Notes under the pieces: model-generated
What the model was told of the DNA's origin: nothing
Databases searched by the model: none
The model's input: the letters and a program-made list of their open reading frames with translations, nothing else
Translations under genes and position numbers: made by a program
In this document: piece by piece, positions 26,047 through 37,376 of the stretch
How positions within the stretch are numbered: the first letter of the stretch is position 1
Layout of the letters: each line of letters begins with the position of its first letter
Assembly (NCBI RefSeq): GCF_024346055.1
Contig: NZ_JAGQCH010000004.1
Coordinates: 1-64,000, forward strand
From: Cyanobium sp. Cruz CV13-4-11
GTDB lineage: Bacteria; Cyanobacteriota; Cyanobacteriia; PCC-6307; Cyanobiaceae
Direction of reading: 5' to 3'
DNA length: 64,000 bases

Positions 26047-27043
26047 TGGACAGCAAGAAAGGGCCAGGGTCCACGCTGTCCTCCCTGTTGGCACGGCTGG
26101 GGTTGCACCATCTGGGCGATGGCGTCCGCTCGCTGGTGCCCTAGGCGGCGGCGGGCCGGTACGGACAAGCCGACAAGATCATCGGCATCGACGAATCCGA
26201 CCTCGCCACCTATGGCTTCCCCATCGACGACAAGGTGCTGTGCGAAGCGATCGACCGCCTGAACGCCGCAGGGGCGGTGGCGATCGGCGCGGTTTCAACG
26301 ATCTGGTGCTGGATGCCGACGGGGTGATCCGCCGCGATCTGGTGCATGTGACCGGCCAGGACGAAGCCACCGTGCCCCAGACCCGCTCCGCCCTCGGGGC
26401 CAAGCAGCTGCTGGTGCCCGGGGTCGAGATCCATGCCCATCGCCTGGTCGCCCTGATGGTGGGTGGCGCCGTGCTGCTGCTCTACAACTTCGTCTGGGTC
26501 GGCTTGAGCCTGCCCCTCACCGGTCTGATCGCCATGGCCGGTGCGGCCTGGGTGCGCCGGGGCGGCATGGTCAACAAGTTCACCGGCGACGGCCTGCTGG
26601 CGGTTTTCGGTGCGCCCCTGAGCAGCGGCGAGCAGGCGGATGCCAAGTCGGCCATTGAAGCCGCCCTCGCCATTCAGCGGGCTGTGACCAGCCTCAACGA
26701 GGAACTCAAGCAGGAGGGGCTGCCAGCCATGGAACTGCGAATCGGCATCCATTCCGGTGCCGTTCTGGCGGGATCGATGGGCAGCAGCGAGCGTCTGGAG
26801 TACGCCGTGATCGGCGATGCCGTGAACTGCGCCTCACGGCTGGAAAGCATCGACAAGGAGCGTCAGAACAATCTCTGCCGGGTGCTGGTGTCCTCCAGCA
26901 CGTTGGATCTGCTGCCCACGGGGCTGGCGCTGGAGTGGCTCGACTGGGGAGAATTGAACGTCAAGGGGCGCGCCGAACCGCTGCGCATCTGGGAGCTGCG
27001 GGGTGGCCTCAAGCGAGACAGCGCACTGGATCCGCACCAGCCA
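26046..27043 (+). pseudogene. Decayed CHASE2-adenylate cyclase, formerly coupled to the bCNG channel
   Basis: From ATG 26046 the frame runs 32 codons to TAG 26142. It continues in the same frame with CHASE2-like sequence (IGIDESDLATYGFPIDDKVL, about 26176-26235), then shifts near 26290 to another frame with NDLVLDADGVIRRDLVHVTG. A short membrane stretch follows, then the second half of the cyclase domain: VNKFTGDGLLAVFG, LRIGIHSGAVLAGSMG, YAVIGDAVNCASRLESID. The middle of CHASE2, most of the transmembrane region and the first metal-binding Asp motif are missing. The nonsense codon, frameshift and at least two deletions make it non-functional as a cyclase. Confidence 0.88.
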
Positions 27044-27280
27044 CTAGGCCGTGATCAGATCGGCCAGACCGAAGGCGGCACCCACTTCTTCGCGGGACAC
27101 GCTGGAGCCGCAGGAGCGATGCAGCTTGGCCAGGGAGGCCTGCACGGCCGTGTCCTCCTTGGAGGCTTCCGTCACCAGCAGGCTGAGGGCCGGCGGCGAG
27201 TCTGCGGCCACGAAGTTGAGCGGATCGGCTGGGGTGGGAGTGGCGGCAGCCCCGGGGCAGATGTAGCTGGATTCCCCCAT
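27044..27280 (-). CDS. Small protein of unknown function
   Basis: A 78-residue frame from ATG 27280 (AAGG about 8 bases upstream on the minus strand) reads MGESSYICPG..., a mid helix DSPPALSLLVTEASKEDTAV and an end SREEVGAAFGLADLITA. Composition and codon use look coding, with no low-complexity bias. I recognise no domain. It converges with the cyclase relic, and its stop lies directly at the relic's end. Confidence 0.45.
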   Translation of the reverse strand: MGESSYICPGAAATPTPADPLNFVAADSPPALSLLVTEASKEDTAVQASLAKLHRSCGSSVSREEVGAAFGLADLITA

Positions 27281-27360
27281 CGTCGGCACCTTCAGCGGGT
27301 GCAGCGTCAGGAGGGTGATGCCCGGCAAGGAAGATGATTTCCAGGGGGGGCCAGGGTCAG

Positions 27361-27396
27361 AAGGCCAGTGGCGAGCAAAAGGCCAGTGGCGAGCAA
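27361..27396. repeat. 18-base tandem repeat, two perfect copies
   Basis: aaggccagtggcgagcaa is repeated head to tail at 27361-27378 and 27379-27396, in the non-coding stretch between the small protein gene and the DUF3307 gene. Confidence 0.95.
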
Positions 27397-27454
27397 GGAA
27401 AGGAGAAGGGGGAACGCCTGCGAGCAGCCATCGAGGAACCAGCAACCTTTCTCT

Positions 27455-27853
27455 TCATTGGAACCAGAGCGATGTGGAGGCCTGCCGAATGGCCAGCCAG
27501 GCCCAGAGGAACTTGCAGATGATGTGCAGCACCTGATCGAAAGACAGGGTCCATAGACGTCGGCATTTGCCGAAGTCAATCAACAGATGCATACCCCATT
27601 CTGCCATGCCCAGAAGGGGTGATTGTGTCACCATGCCCACCAAAAATCCATGGATGGCGGCATGGGAGGTAAGCCACCAGCCCCACCCGAGGGTCACCCC
27701 GCAACCGGGGCATTTCTCCCGCGCCATGCGATCGCTCTGGAGCCCGAAATCGCCGAGGAAATGGGCCATCACCAGCATCAGAAAGACGTTGAAGACCGCT
27801 GGAAGATCAGGCACTGATTGAGAAACTGGGTGGACCGTGGAGACCCACCACAA
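27455..27853 (-). CDS. DUF3307-like small membrane protein
   Basis: The 132-residue protein has the DUF3307 signature: a helix ending in MAHFLGDFGLQSDRMAREK, a second helix LTSHAAIHGFLVGMV, then GMHLLIDFGKCRRLW and FDQVLHIICKFLWAW. The conserved H..GDF.LQ, H and D.K..DQ..H residues are present. Three or four membrane helices are likely. Function is unknown; family members occur in phage and in many bacterial genomes. The native start may be an internal codon close to the first helix. Confidence 0.72.
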   Translation of the reverse strand: MWWVSTVHPVSQSVPDLPAVFNVFLMLVMAHFLGDFGLQSDRMAREKCPGCGVTLGWGWWLTSHAAIHGFLVGMVTQSPLLGMAEWGMHLLIDFGKCRRLWTLSFDQVLHIICKFLWAWLAIRQASTSLWFQ

Positions 27854-27904
27854 GTGGGGCAGAAACAGGGAAGGAATCAGGCCAAGAAAGCCGATGTTAA
27901 AGAA

Positions 27905-28650
27905 TCACCATGGAGTGCCGATCAACTGGACCCCGGCCCAGAAATAGGGATGGGCCATACCTGACGCAACGCGGCGCCGCTGGGAGGGTGTCAGATCGGT
28001 GAGGAGGGGGACTCCATCGAACCCGATGACTTTATCGCCCTGAAGCCTCACCTTGCCAGTGGCCATCGCCTGCCGTGTGGCCCGCAGGGCATCGGCTTTC
28101 TGGACGCCCTGATCGAGGTAGCGATAGAGCTGCAGAAAATAGGCGGAGGTGTCGACATCGTCCACGTACCAGAGGGTGCCGATCGCACGTCGTGATCCCG
28201 CCTGCAGGGCCAGACCGGCAAAACCAAGTTCACTGTCGCTATCCCCCAGGGCCGTGCGGCAGGCGCTCAGCACGAACAGTGCAAGCGGACGGCCACTACG
28301 TTGCTGCCGCAGGCGGGCAAACTCCTGATGGCTGACGGAGGCGGTTCCAGTGAAGATGCGGGCCTGCGACGGTCCCCCTGGCATGAACTCCGCATGGGTG
28401 GCCATGTGCAGCCGCTCGTAACGCGGGTCGGCCGCCTGGCTCAGCAGCACCTCCAAGGTGAAGCTCCAGTTCCTCGGGCACCAGGGGCAGGGGCTGAGTC
28501 CCTCGAACTCCGGGGCCCCCGCCGCCAGCTCCCGCCCACGGGTCAAACGAGGAGGGCCGAAGGAGGTGAGGTTGAGGGACGGGGGGGGTGATCGAGAAGC
28601 CGAAACGATCGCCGAACGAGGAGGCTGTTGCCCATAGATCACTGCCGACC
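27905..28650 (-). pseudogene. CHAT-domain (caspase-like) protease relic
   Basis: The minus strand encodes the C-terminal CHAT domain: YERLHMATHAEFMPG with the catalytic His, ALFVLSACRTALGD with the catalytic Cys, then GFAGLALQAGSRRAIGTLWY and a normal C-terminus. Upstream, homology is split. RFGFSITP and SLNLTSFGPPRLTRGRELAA lie in different frames joined at an eight-base homopolymer (28582-28589), where seven would restore the frame. A second shift precedes PLPLVPEEL. About 25 residues before FTLEVLL are missing, and no TPR region precedes it. CHAT proteins often act in proteolytic immune or death pathways; this copy is probably dead. Confidence 0.8.
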
Positions 28651-28721
28651 TTCTCCACAGCCGCCCCCTAATCTGTTCAGATCCTTGTGACCGCAATGGA
28701 CCTGGGCGAGGGAATGGGCTC

Positions 28722-28912
28722 ATGCCCAAGACCTTCCGCCCCTGGCACCCGGAGCAGACCACCCTGCTGCCGCCCTCACCGAGTGACTGGCTCTCGAGGG
28801 ATCACCAGGTGTACTTCCTGCTGGATCTGGTGGATGAGCTGGATCTCTCGCAGGTCCTGATCCCTGCTCAGGCCAAGGATCCCCGCGGCGAGAAGGGGTT
28901 CGACCCCAGGAT
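28722..28912 (+). pseudogene. N-terminal fragment of an IS1182-type transposase
   Basis: The fragment begins PKTFRPWHPEQTTLLPPSPS and continues DWLSRDHQVYFLLDLVDELD, then PAQAKDPRGEKGFDPRM, the characteristic N-terminus of IS1182-group transposases. Homology stops at about 28912, exactly where the group II intron 3' end (opposite strand) begins. The DDE catalytic part is absent. I did not find the terminal inverted repeats. Confidence 0.8.
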
Positions 28913-28950
28913 GCCAGCTAGCCCCGGGGAACTTCCCCCCGAGGCCCCCA

Positions 28951-28986
28951 CAGATCCGTACGTGACACTCTCGCGTCATACGGCTC
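28951..28986 (-). ncRNA. Group II intron domain V
   Basis: On the minus strand the 36 bases begin GAGCCGTATGACGCGAGAGT and continue GTCACGTACGGATCTG. They form the conserved domain V stem with a short loop and contain the AGC catalytic triad. Directly downstream (28917-28950) is a GC-rich hairpin in the position of domain VI. Confidence 0.8.
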
Positions 28987-28989
28987 CTG

Positions 28990-29546
28990 TCATCCAGCTG
29001 CGACACCAACACCACGCCAGTGAACGAAAAGATCCCGTCGCTGCTGAGCAATCCGCGCCAGAACTTGACGACTGCGGCGGTCATGCCGCAGCAATCGGCT
29101 GTGTTTCTGGCGAAGCCCGGCGCTCAGGTGCTCATTGAGATAGCTGAACAACCTCGCCCGCAGCTCCGTTGGATAAAATCGTTCGTAATAGTGAATCCAG
29201 CCCCGCAGGATCGGATTCAGGCGTCGGGCGATCTCTTCCAATGGCAAAAACATCTGCCGACGCAGATGCATCTGCCGGATCTTCTTCCGCATGCGTTTGA
29301 GCGCCTGCGGACTCACCGCTGGAAGGAAGCTCTTAAAGATCTCCCCATAGCGGTTTCTAGCCATGCGTGGCCGGAAGCAGAAGCCAAGAAACGTGAACTG
29401 GATCTGAGAAAACTGGCCCCGACGGCTGCTGTCCTTGCAATAGACCACCTGGGTCTTCTGTGGATGCAGTTGTAGCCCGCAGGACGCGAATCGCTCCTGC
29501 AGAGCTTCCATGAGCCGTTCAGCCTCAGAGCGACTGTGGCAGTGGC
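28990..29546 (-). pseudogene. ltrA: Group II intron reverse transcriptase/maturase, C-terminal part
   Basis: The frame starts in HCHSRSEAERLMEALQERF (end of the RT thumb) and includes LHPQKTQVVYCKD, FTFLGFCFRPRMA, the maturase X domain (MFLPLEEIARRLNPILRGWI, HYYERFYPTELRARLFSYLN) and a C-terminal LFVHWRG, all hallmarks of the family. The YADD catalytic motif would lie just beyond 29546 and is missing. No start codon context or RT palm remains, so it cannot encode an active maturase. Confidence 0.85.
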
Positions 29547-29549
29547 ATC

Positions 29550-30128
29550 CGCGACAGCTCCAGCTGGGGCGGCAACCTCTACATGCTGAGCCGCATCTCC
29601 GGTGTGATCCCCCCCGACCAGAAGGCAGAATGGCAGGCCGTCGGCATTGATCCGGCCCAATCCACCGCCATCGGCGGGCTGCTGTCTGGAGCCTGGGCCT
29701 TTGCCCCGAGCTGGCAGCTCAATGCCCGCCTGGGCGGTCAGTGGGCCTTCAACCCGCTCACCCCCTCGATGCAATTCAGCCTCGGCTCCGACGTGGGCAT
29801 CCGCGGCCTGCCCGGCCAGCTGATCAGCGGCGACAGCGGCTGGCTGGGCGTGCTGGAAACCTCCTGGACCTTCTGGCAGAACAAAACCAACGCCCTGCAA
29901 CTGGTGCCGTTTGCGGGTGCGGGGGGGGTGCGCACCGACCTGCCCGGTGCCGACTTCAGCGACACCGTGGGCACTGCCGGCCTGCTGTTGCGCTGGTTGG
30001 CCGTAGAAAACTGGGCGATGGAGCTGGGCTACGCCAAATCCTTCGAAACCGGCGACAACCGGGGTGTGTGGCTCGACGAATGGACCCTGGGCAGAGGCCT
30101 CTACGCCAAGGTGCAGTTCCGCTTCTGA
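29550..30128 (+). pseudogene. C-terminal beta-barrel fragment of a TpsB/ShlB-type outer membrane transporter
   Basis: The frame is open from the intron junction and ends at 30128. It reads SSSWGGNLYMLSRISG, FNPLTPSMQFSLGSD, VGIRGLPGQLISGDSGW and a final strand GLYAKVQFRF with terminal Phe, typical of FhaC/ShlB two-partner secretion barrels (the VRGY-like motif appears as VGIRGLP). The POTRA domains and most of the barrel are missing, so it cannot form a transporter. No TpsA exoprotein is recognisable nearby. Confidence 0.78.
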
Positions 30129-30352
30129 CCGCCGACCGGCCGGGAGTGAATAAGAGGCAACAGCTGGGCTGGCGCATCAGCTGATCGGCCACATCGTGGG
30201 GCGTTTGGGTGGGCTCCACCCAGCAGCCGTCTGCCCAGCAGCACCAGCCGGAAGGTCCAGTCGCGGCGGGCATGGATCACGAAGGTACTGGCCATGGCGC
30301 ATCGCGCCAGTGGGCAGGAGCAGGTCGGCAGCTGGCTGGGACCAGGCCGGGC

Positions 30353-33004
<2,652 letters not shown>

Positions 33005-33069
33005 GACGGGAACGCAGGCAGAGGTCCTGGGACAGGCATGATCGCCCAGCGCGGGAGCCCGCCGGGCGC

Positions 33070-34965
33070 TCAGTAGTGCTCCATCAGCGTCAGCTGGACG
33101 CTCGTCTGGCTGAGCTTGGCGCCGATGTCGCAGGTGAGCGCCTTGAGCAGGGCGATCACCACAGCGGGATGGCTGGCACTGAGGGCCTCGAAGTCGCTGC
33201 GGTGCAACACCCAGCATTCGCCCGGCCGGGTGGCGATGATGTGGGCGGTGCGGGGCGTCTGGGCCACGAAGCCGATCTCGCCGAAGCAGAGCCCGGGGCC
33301 GAAGGTGGCCAGCCGGGTGGAGTGGCACTGGCCATCGCCGGTCTTGATGTCGAGGGCGATGTCGAAGGAACCGGAACGCACCAGGAACAGCTCGTCTCCC
33401 GGATCCCCCCGGCGGATCACGAAATCACCGGCCACAAACGCTCTCCGAACCATGCGATCCACCAGGATCCGCCGATGCTCCTCGCTGAGGGGCGCCAGAA
33501 AGCCCTGCTCGCCAAGGTCGTCGCCACGGTCGGGGTCGCCCGCAGCGGCCTGGGGGTCGAACCACGACAGGAGCAGGTCCTCGGCGGCCTCGAGGGCCGA
33601 ATCCAGGTGCTCGTAGGCATCGATGCGATCGGTGATGGCCCAGTCCGGCTTCGAGACCAGGGGCAGCCGCCCGGCACGGGAGAGGAGAATCTCGACCCCG
33701 TTGCCCTCCAGGGAACAGAGCTGGCGGTCCAGCAGGTCGAAGGACTCCATCGGGCACTCGGTCACGTGGGCCAGGTCGAGAATGAGGATGCGCACGTCGT
33801 TGCTGAGCAGCACCAGTTCGGAGGCCAGCTGCTCGATGCCAGCGAAATCGAGCACCCCCTGCACGTGGATGATGCGCACCTTGTCGCGGTGGGGGGTCAG
33901 GATCTCCAGCTCGCGGTCGCTGCGCCAGCGGCGCGATTTTCGCTGCGATCCCTGGTAGGAGCGGCGGATGGTGGCATCGGCCTGGGAGTACTGATTGAAC
34001 AGGCTCAGACCCACCCCCACCGACAGCTGGCGGCAGACCGCCACCCCCCGGACGCTGTTGCCGAAGTTGTCGAGGGGCGGGGAGTAGGTGGCGATGCCGA
34101 GCCGCCCCGGAATCACCGCCAGAACGCCGCCGGCGACACCACTCTTGGCCGGAATGCCGACGTCGTGGAGCCACTGGCCGGCGAAGTCGTACATCCCGCA
34201 GGTGCCCATCAGGGCCAGCACCCGAACGGTGATGTCGTGCGACAGCGGCTGGCCGCCGGTGAAGGGATTGCGTCCCTGGCAGGCCAGGGTGGCGGCCATC
34301 ACGGCCAGGTCGCGGCAGGTGACGGAGATGGCGCACTGGCGAAAGTAAAGATCCAGGGCCGGTTCCGGGTCCGACTCGATGATGTTGAAGTTGCGCAGCA
34401 GGTGGCCGATCGCGCGGTTGCGGTGGCCCGTCTCCTTTTCCGAGCGGTAGACGTCCTCGTTGATCGTCAGGCGCCGACCGGCCAGCGATTCGAAGTAGTC
34501 CAGCAGCCGATCGAGGGCACCGCTGGGATCGGCGTCACAGATCTGGGCAGAGGCGGCGATCGCACCGGCATTGATCATCGGATTGCGTGGTTTGCCCGAC
34601 TCGGGATCCAGGCTGATGGCGTTGAAGGCTTCCCCTGAAGGCTCCACATCGATCTTGCTGGCCATGAAGTCGAACGAAAGCGTCTTCAGCGCCAGGGCAT
34701 AGATGAAGGGCTTGGAGATCGACTGGATCGTGAACTCCTTTCTGGTGTCACCGATCTCATAGATCCGCCCCCCCGACGTGGCGATGACGATGCCGAAATC
34801 ATCAGGGCAAGCCTTGGCCAGCTCGGGGATGTAGTCGGCCACCCGGCCCTCGCGAACCCCGGAAAAGGACGCGTGCAGCTCGCCCAGCAACTCCTGGATG
34901 ACGTTGGCATGGTGATCGACACCGAGCCGCAGCGGCAGGTCGTCGTTGTGCAGATGATCAGGCAT
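33070..34965 (-). CDS. glsA: Glutaminase fused to STAS and cNMP-binding domains
   Basis: The 631-residue protein has an N-terminal serine-dependent glutaminase (about 10-310) with the catalytic SxxK motif SISK (Ser82/Lys85), [20 protein letters not shown], and [25 protein letters not shown] domain follows (about 355-455, with [20 protein letters not shown] and [20 protein letters not shown]), then a cNMP-binding domain (about 505-615, [20 protein letters not shown]). It should hydrolyse glutamine to glutamate and ammonia, with activity or location tuned by a cyclic nucleotide. Its ATG overlaps the stop of the upstream GAF/HD-GYP gene (ATGA), so the pair is translationally coupled. Confidence 0.94.
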   Translation of the reverse strand: MPDHLHNDDLPLRLGVDHHANVIQELLGELHASFSGVREGRVADYIPELAKACPDDFGIVIATSGGRIYEIGDTRKEFTIQSISKPFIYALALKTLSFDFMASKIDVEPSGEAFNAISLDPESGKPRNPMINAGAIAASAQICDADPSGALDRLLDYFESLAGRRLTINEDVYRSEKETGHRNRAIGHLLRNFNIIESDPEPALDLYFRQCAISVTCRDLAVMAATLACQGRNPFTGGQPLSHDITVRVLALMGTCGMYDFAGQWLHDVGIPAKSGVAGGVLAVIPGRLGIATYSPPLDNFGNSVRGVAVCRQLSVGVGLSLFNQYSQADATIRRSYQGSQRKSRRWRSDRELEILTPHRDKVRIIHVQGVLDFAGIEQLASELVLLSNDVRILILDLAHVTECPMESFDLLDRQLCSLEGNGVEILLSRAGRLPLVSKPDWAITDRIDAYEHLDSALEAAEDLLLSWFDPQAAAGDPDRGDDLGEQGFLAPLSEEHRRILVDRMVRRAFVAGDFVIRRGDPGDELFLVRSGSFDIALDIKTGDGQCHSTRLATFGPGLCFGEIGFVAQTPRTAHIIATRPGECWVLHRSDFEALSASHPAVVIALLKALTCDIGAKLSQTSVQLTLMEHY

Positions 34966-36710
34966 CAGATCGCCGCGGGCCTCAGCAGCGCGTCCAGATC
35001 CACTGGATCGATCTGGTCGGCGGCCAAGAAGCGCTGCGCGTAGTTGAGGTAAACCCCCGATCGCAGGAAGAGATCAAACAGGTCCGCATCAATCCGGCCG
35101 CCATCCCGCAGGTTGGCCAGGATCGCCAGCGACTGGGACAGGGGCATGCCCTGTTTGTAGGGGCGATCGGCGGCGGTGAGCGCCTCGAAGATGTCGGCGA
35201 TGGCCAGGATCCGGGCCGGAATCGACAGCTGCTCAGCCGTCAACCCCCTGGGGTAGCCGCAGCCGTCGAGGGTCTCGTGGTGTCCACCGGCGATCTCGGC
35301 GACCCGACCCATCGACGGGGGGAAGGCCATGCTCTCCAGCATCACGATCGTGTGAATCATGTGCTCACGGATCTTGTAGATCTCCTCGGTGGTGAGGGTG
35401 CCCCTGGCCACGGACAGGTTATGGAGCTCGCCGCGGTTGTAGAGCAGTTCCGGCACCGCCAGGTTGAAGCCCCACCTGGCCTCCGGCACTTCGGCGGCGG
35501 GCCTGGGGAGGCGGTGGTGGGGGGCGTCGCTGAGCAGGCTTTCGGGGGCTGGCAGGGGCACCGGCGGGCCGCTGCGCCTGGCCTGCTCCTCCCAGCCCAG
35601 GCCCTGCCGGTCGACGAAATGGCGCCACCAGCGGCGCTCCGCCAGCCGCTGGAGCTGGGCGTGATCCTCAGGGTCGGTGCCTTCACTGCCCAGATTGCAG
35701 CGGGCCACGCAGGCGAAATCCCGCTGCAGCTCCTGCTCCAGCTGGGCGTAGTCACGCCGCAGGGTTTCCGGGTCACCGCCCGCCAGCAGGCCCTCCAGCA
35801 GGGCGATGTGTCCATCCCGCAGCAGCACCTCGAAACGGGTGCGGATCTCATGAATCCGGTTGGTCGGAGCGTCCAGCTTGGTGGCCTTCTCCACCACCGC
35901 TTCGGGGGTCACGATCTTGCCGCAGTCATGCAGCCAGGCCGCCGTGCGGAACTCCCGCCGCTCGGCCTCCCCCCGGAAGCGGAAGGCGGCCAACGGCCCC
36001 GCCTCGGTGGCTTCCGCCGCCTCCGCCAGCAGCAGCGCCAGCTCCGGCACCCGGGAACAGTGGCGGCCGGTGTGGGAACTGCGGGCATCGATCGCCCCCA
36101 CCACCAGGGCGATCATCGAATCGATCTGCCGCTGCTGTCCTTCCAGGGCCTGGGCCCGCTCGACGCAGACCGCCGCCAGGACCGCCAGGGCCTCGATCAG
36201 CTGCTGGTCGCCGGCGTCGTAGGGACGCACCAGCGCCGCCGCCGTCTCGGGGGTGGGCAGGGAGGAGGTCTCCCGCTTGCGGTTGATCAGCTGCATCACC
36301 CCCACCACGTCTCCGGCCATGGTCCGCAGCGGCACCACCAGCATCGACACCGCCCGACAACCCGTGCGGCGGTCCAGTGCGGCGTCGAAGCGGTAGGGAC
36401 GATCGGGGGGAATGGCGTATTCATCGGGCAGGTTCAGCACCTCGCCATGCAGGGCCGCCCAGCCCACAAGGCGCTCGGGAGTGATCGGGAAGCGCACATC
36501 CAGCAGGCCCGAATCGATGCCGGCCCCTCGAGCCGCCAGGGAGCTGTTCTGGAAGGCCGTGAAGCAGAGGCGTTTCTCCCCCTTCTCCTCTTCCACCAGG
36601 TAGATGCTGCCGGCATCGCTGAGGGTGAGATCCCTGGCGCTGGAGAGGATCTGCCCCAGCAGAGCGGGCAGATTGACCGCACCACTGATGGCCGTCGCGA
36701 TCTGGAGCAT
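34965..36710 (-). CDS. GAF-domain HD-GYP phosphodiesterase
   Basis: The protein of about 580 residues has an N-terminal GAF sensor domain (about 5-190: DLTLSDAGSIYLVEEEKGEK, MAGDVVGVMQLINRKRE), then an HD-GYP domain with HTGRHCSRVPELALLLAEA, AAWLHDCGKIVTPEAVVEKA (the HD pair), a long insertion, REHMIHTIVMLESM and GGHHETLDGCGYPRGL (the GYP motif). Such enzymes usually degrade cyclic di-GMP; some act on other cyclic dinucleotides. ATG 36710 begins right at the GAF helix; a TTG at 36776 would add 22 residues. Coupled by a 1-base overlap to the glutaminase-STAS-cNMP gene, so its ligand or substrate may control nitrogen metabolism. Confidence 0.9.
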   Translation of the reverse strand: MLQIATAISGAVNLPALLGQILSSARDLTLSDAGSIYLVEEEKGEKRLCFTAFQNSSLAARGAGIDSGLLDVRFPITPERLVGWAALHGEVLNLPDEYAIPPDRPYRFDAALDRRTGCRAVSMLVVPLRTMAGDVVGVMQLINRKRETSSLPTPETAAALVRPYDAGDQQLIEALAVLAAVCVERAQALEGQQRQIDSMIALVVGAIDARSSHTGRHCSRVPELALLLAEAAEATEAGPLAAFRFRGEAERREFRTAAWLHDCGKIVTPEAVVEKATKLDAPTNRIHEIRTRFEVLLRDGHIALLEGLLAGGDPETLRRDYAQLEQELQRDFACVARCNLGSEGTDPEDHAQLQRLAERRWWRHFVDRQGLGWEEQARRSGPPVPLPAPESLLSDAPHHRLPRPAAEVPEARWGFNLAVPELLYNRGELHNLSVARGTLTTEEIYKIREHMIHTIVMLESMAFPPSMGRVAEIAGGHHETLDGCGYPRGLTAEQLSIPARILAIADIFEALTAADRPYKQGMPLSQSLAILANLRDGGRIDADLFDLFLRSGVYLNYAQRFLAADQIDPVDLDALLRPAAI

Positions 36711-36944
36711 CTCCGGCAACGCGCGCCGCGCCTGATGGGCGTCGGAGGCGTGCGGTGGCGGGTGGGCGGCGGTCAAGAGGGTTGCTTGCCGGAAGGGGGG
36801 GCCTGCTTCCCGGTCAGGAAGCCGGGCGGGCCATGCCCGATGACCGTGCCAGGGCTGTGGGGAAGTGTGTAGGGGAGCTGAAAAAATGCTGTGCTGGTTG
36901 AACCGTTGGCATGGCCAACGACACTGAATAATGTAAGCCTGCCG

Positions 36945-37376
36945 ATGGCCAGGCATGATCGGGCCATCGCCAAGGCCTTGCCGTTGACCCAGGCGTCCGA
37001 CGATTCCCGTGCCCGTCTGCGGCTGCAGTCCCTGTCGTGGGCGCTGCTGGGCGGACTGGCCGCCGCCCTGATCGGGCTGCCGGCCGGGCTGGACAGTGGG
37101 CTGCGATCGGCGGGCTGTGGCTTTTTCTACGGCCTGCTGGCCTTCCACCTGCAGCGGGTCGATCCTGACGACGAGCACCTGGCCGCCGGGCTGGTGGGGG
37201 CGGTGTGCGGCATCCGCAGCCTGGGGGGGGCGGTCGTGGTCACCCCCCTGGCGCAGAGCGCCATGGCGGCGATCATCGAACTGATGCGCGGCTGGTTGCC
37301 GCTCTGGCTTCCCCTGATTGGCAGCGCCCTGCTGCTGAGGGGCGCCCAACGCCTGCTGCCCGCCCTGCGGCCATGA
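36945..37376 (+). CDS. Small integral membrane protein of unknown function
   Basis: The 143-residue protein has a basic N-terminus followed by hydrophobic segments (LSWALLGGLAAALIGLPAGL, then AAGLVGAVCGIRSLGGAVVV) and a final LPLWLPLIGSALLLRGAQRL. Four short helices are likely. I do not recognise the family. An ATG at 36891 would add 18 residues. Its stop overlaps the ATG of the SNF2 helicase gene (ATGA), indicating one operon. Confidence 0.65.
   Translation: MARHDRAIAKALPLTQASDDSRARLRLQSLSWALLGGLAAALIGLPAGLDSGLRSAGCGFFYGLLAFHLQRVDPDDEHLAAGLVGAVCGIRSLGGAVVVTPLAQSAMAAIIELMRGWLPLWLPLIGSALLLRGAQRLLPALRP

Larger units (their letters stand above)
28913..29546 (-). mobile_element. 3' portion of a group II intron (maturase end plus domains V-VI)
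   Basis: On the minus strand this segment runs from a truncated intron-encoded reverse transcriptase through its maturase domain into a domain V hairpin and a domain VI-like hairpin, ending near 28913-28916. The 5' two thirds of the intron (domains I-III, most of the RT) are missing. The 3' end sits in an IS1182-type transposase gene, antisense to it; the truncated end is fused to a TpsB gene tail. Confidence 0.82.

Noticed and set aside
27361-27396. Tandem repeats (also 43511-43555) as a CRISPR array
   Set aside because: Repeat units are head to tail with no spacers, only two or three copies, and no cas genes are present.
30101-30295. A 64-codon minus-strand frame between the TpsB tail and alaS
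   Set aside because: It partly overlaps the TpsB end, has no domain, and plausible sequence jumps between two frames. The 30129-30352 gap is better treated as non-coding or unresolved.
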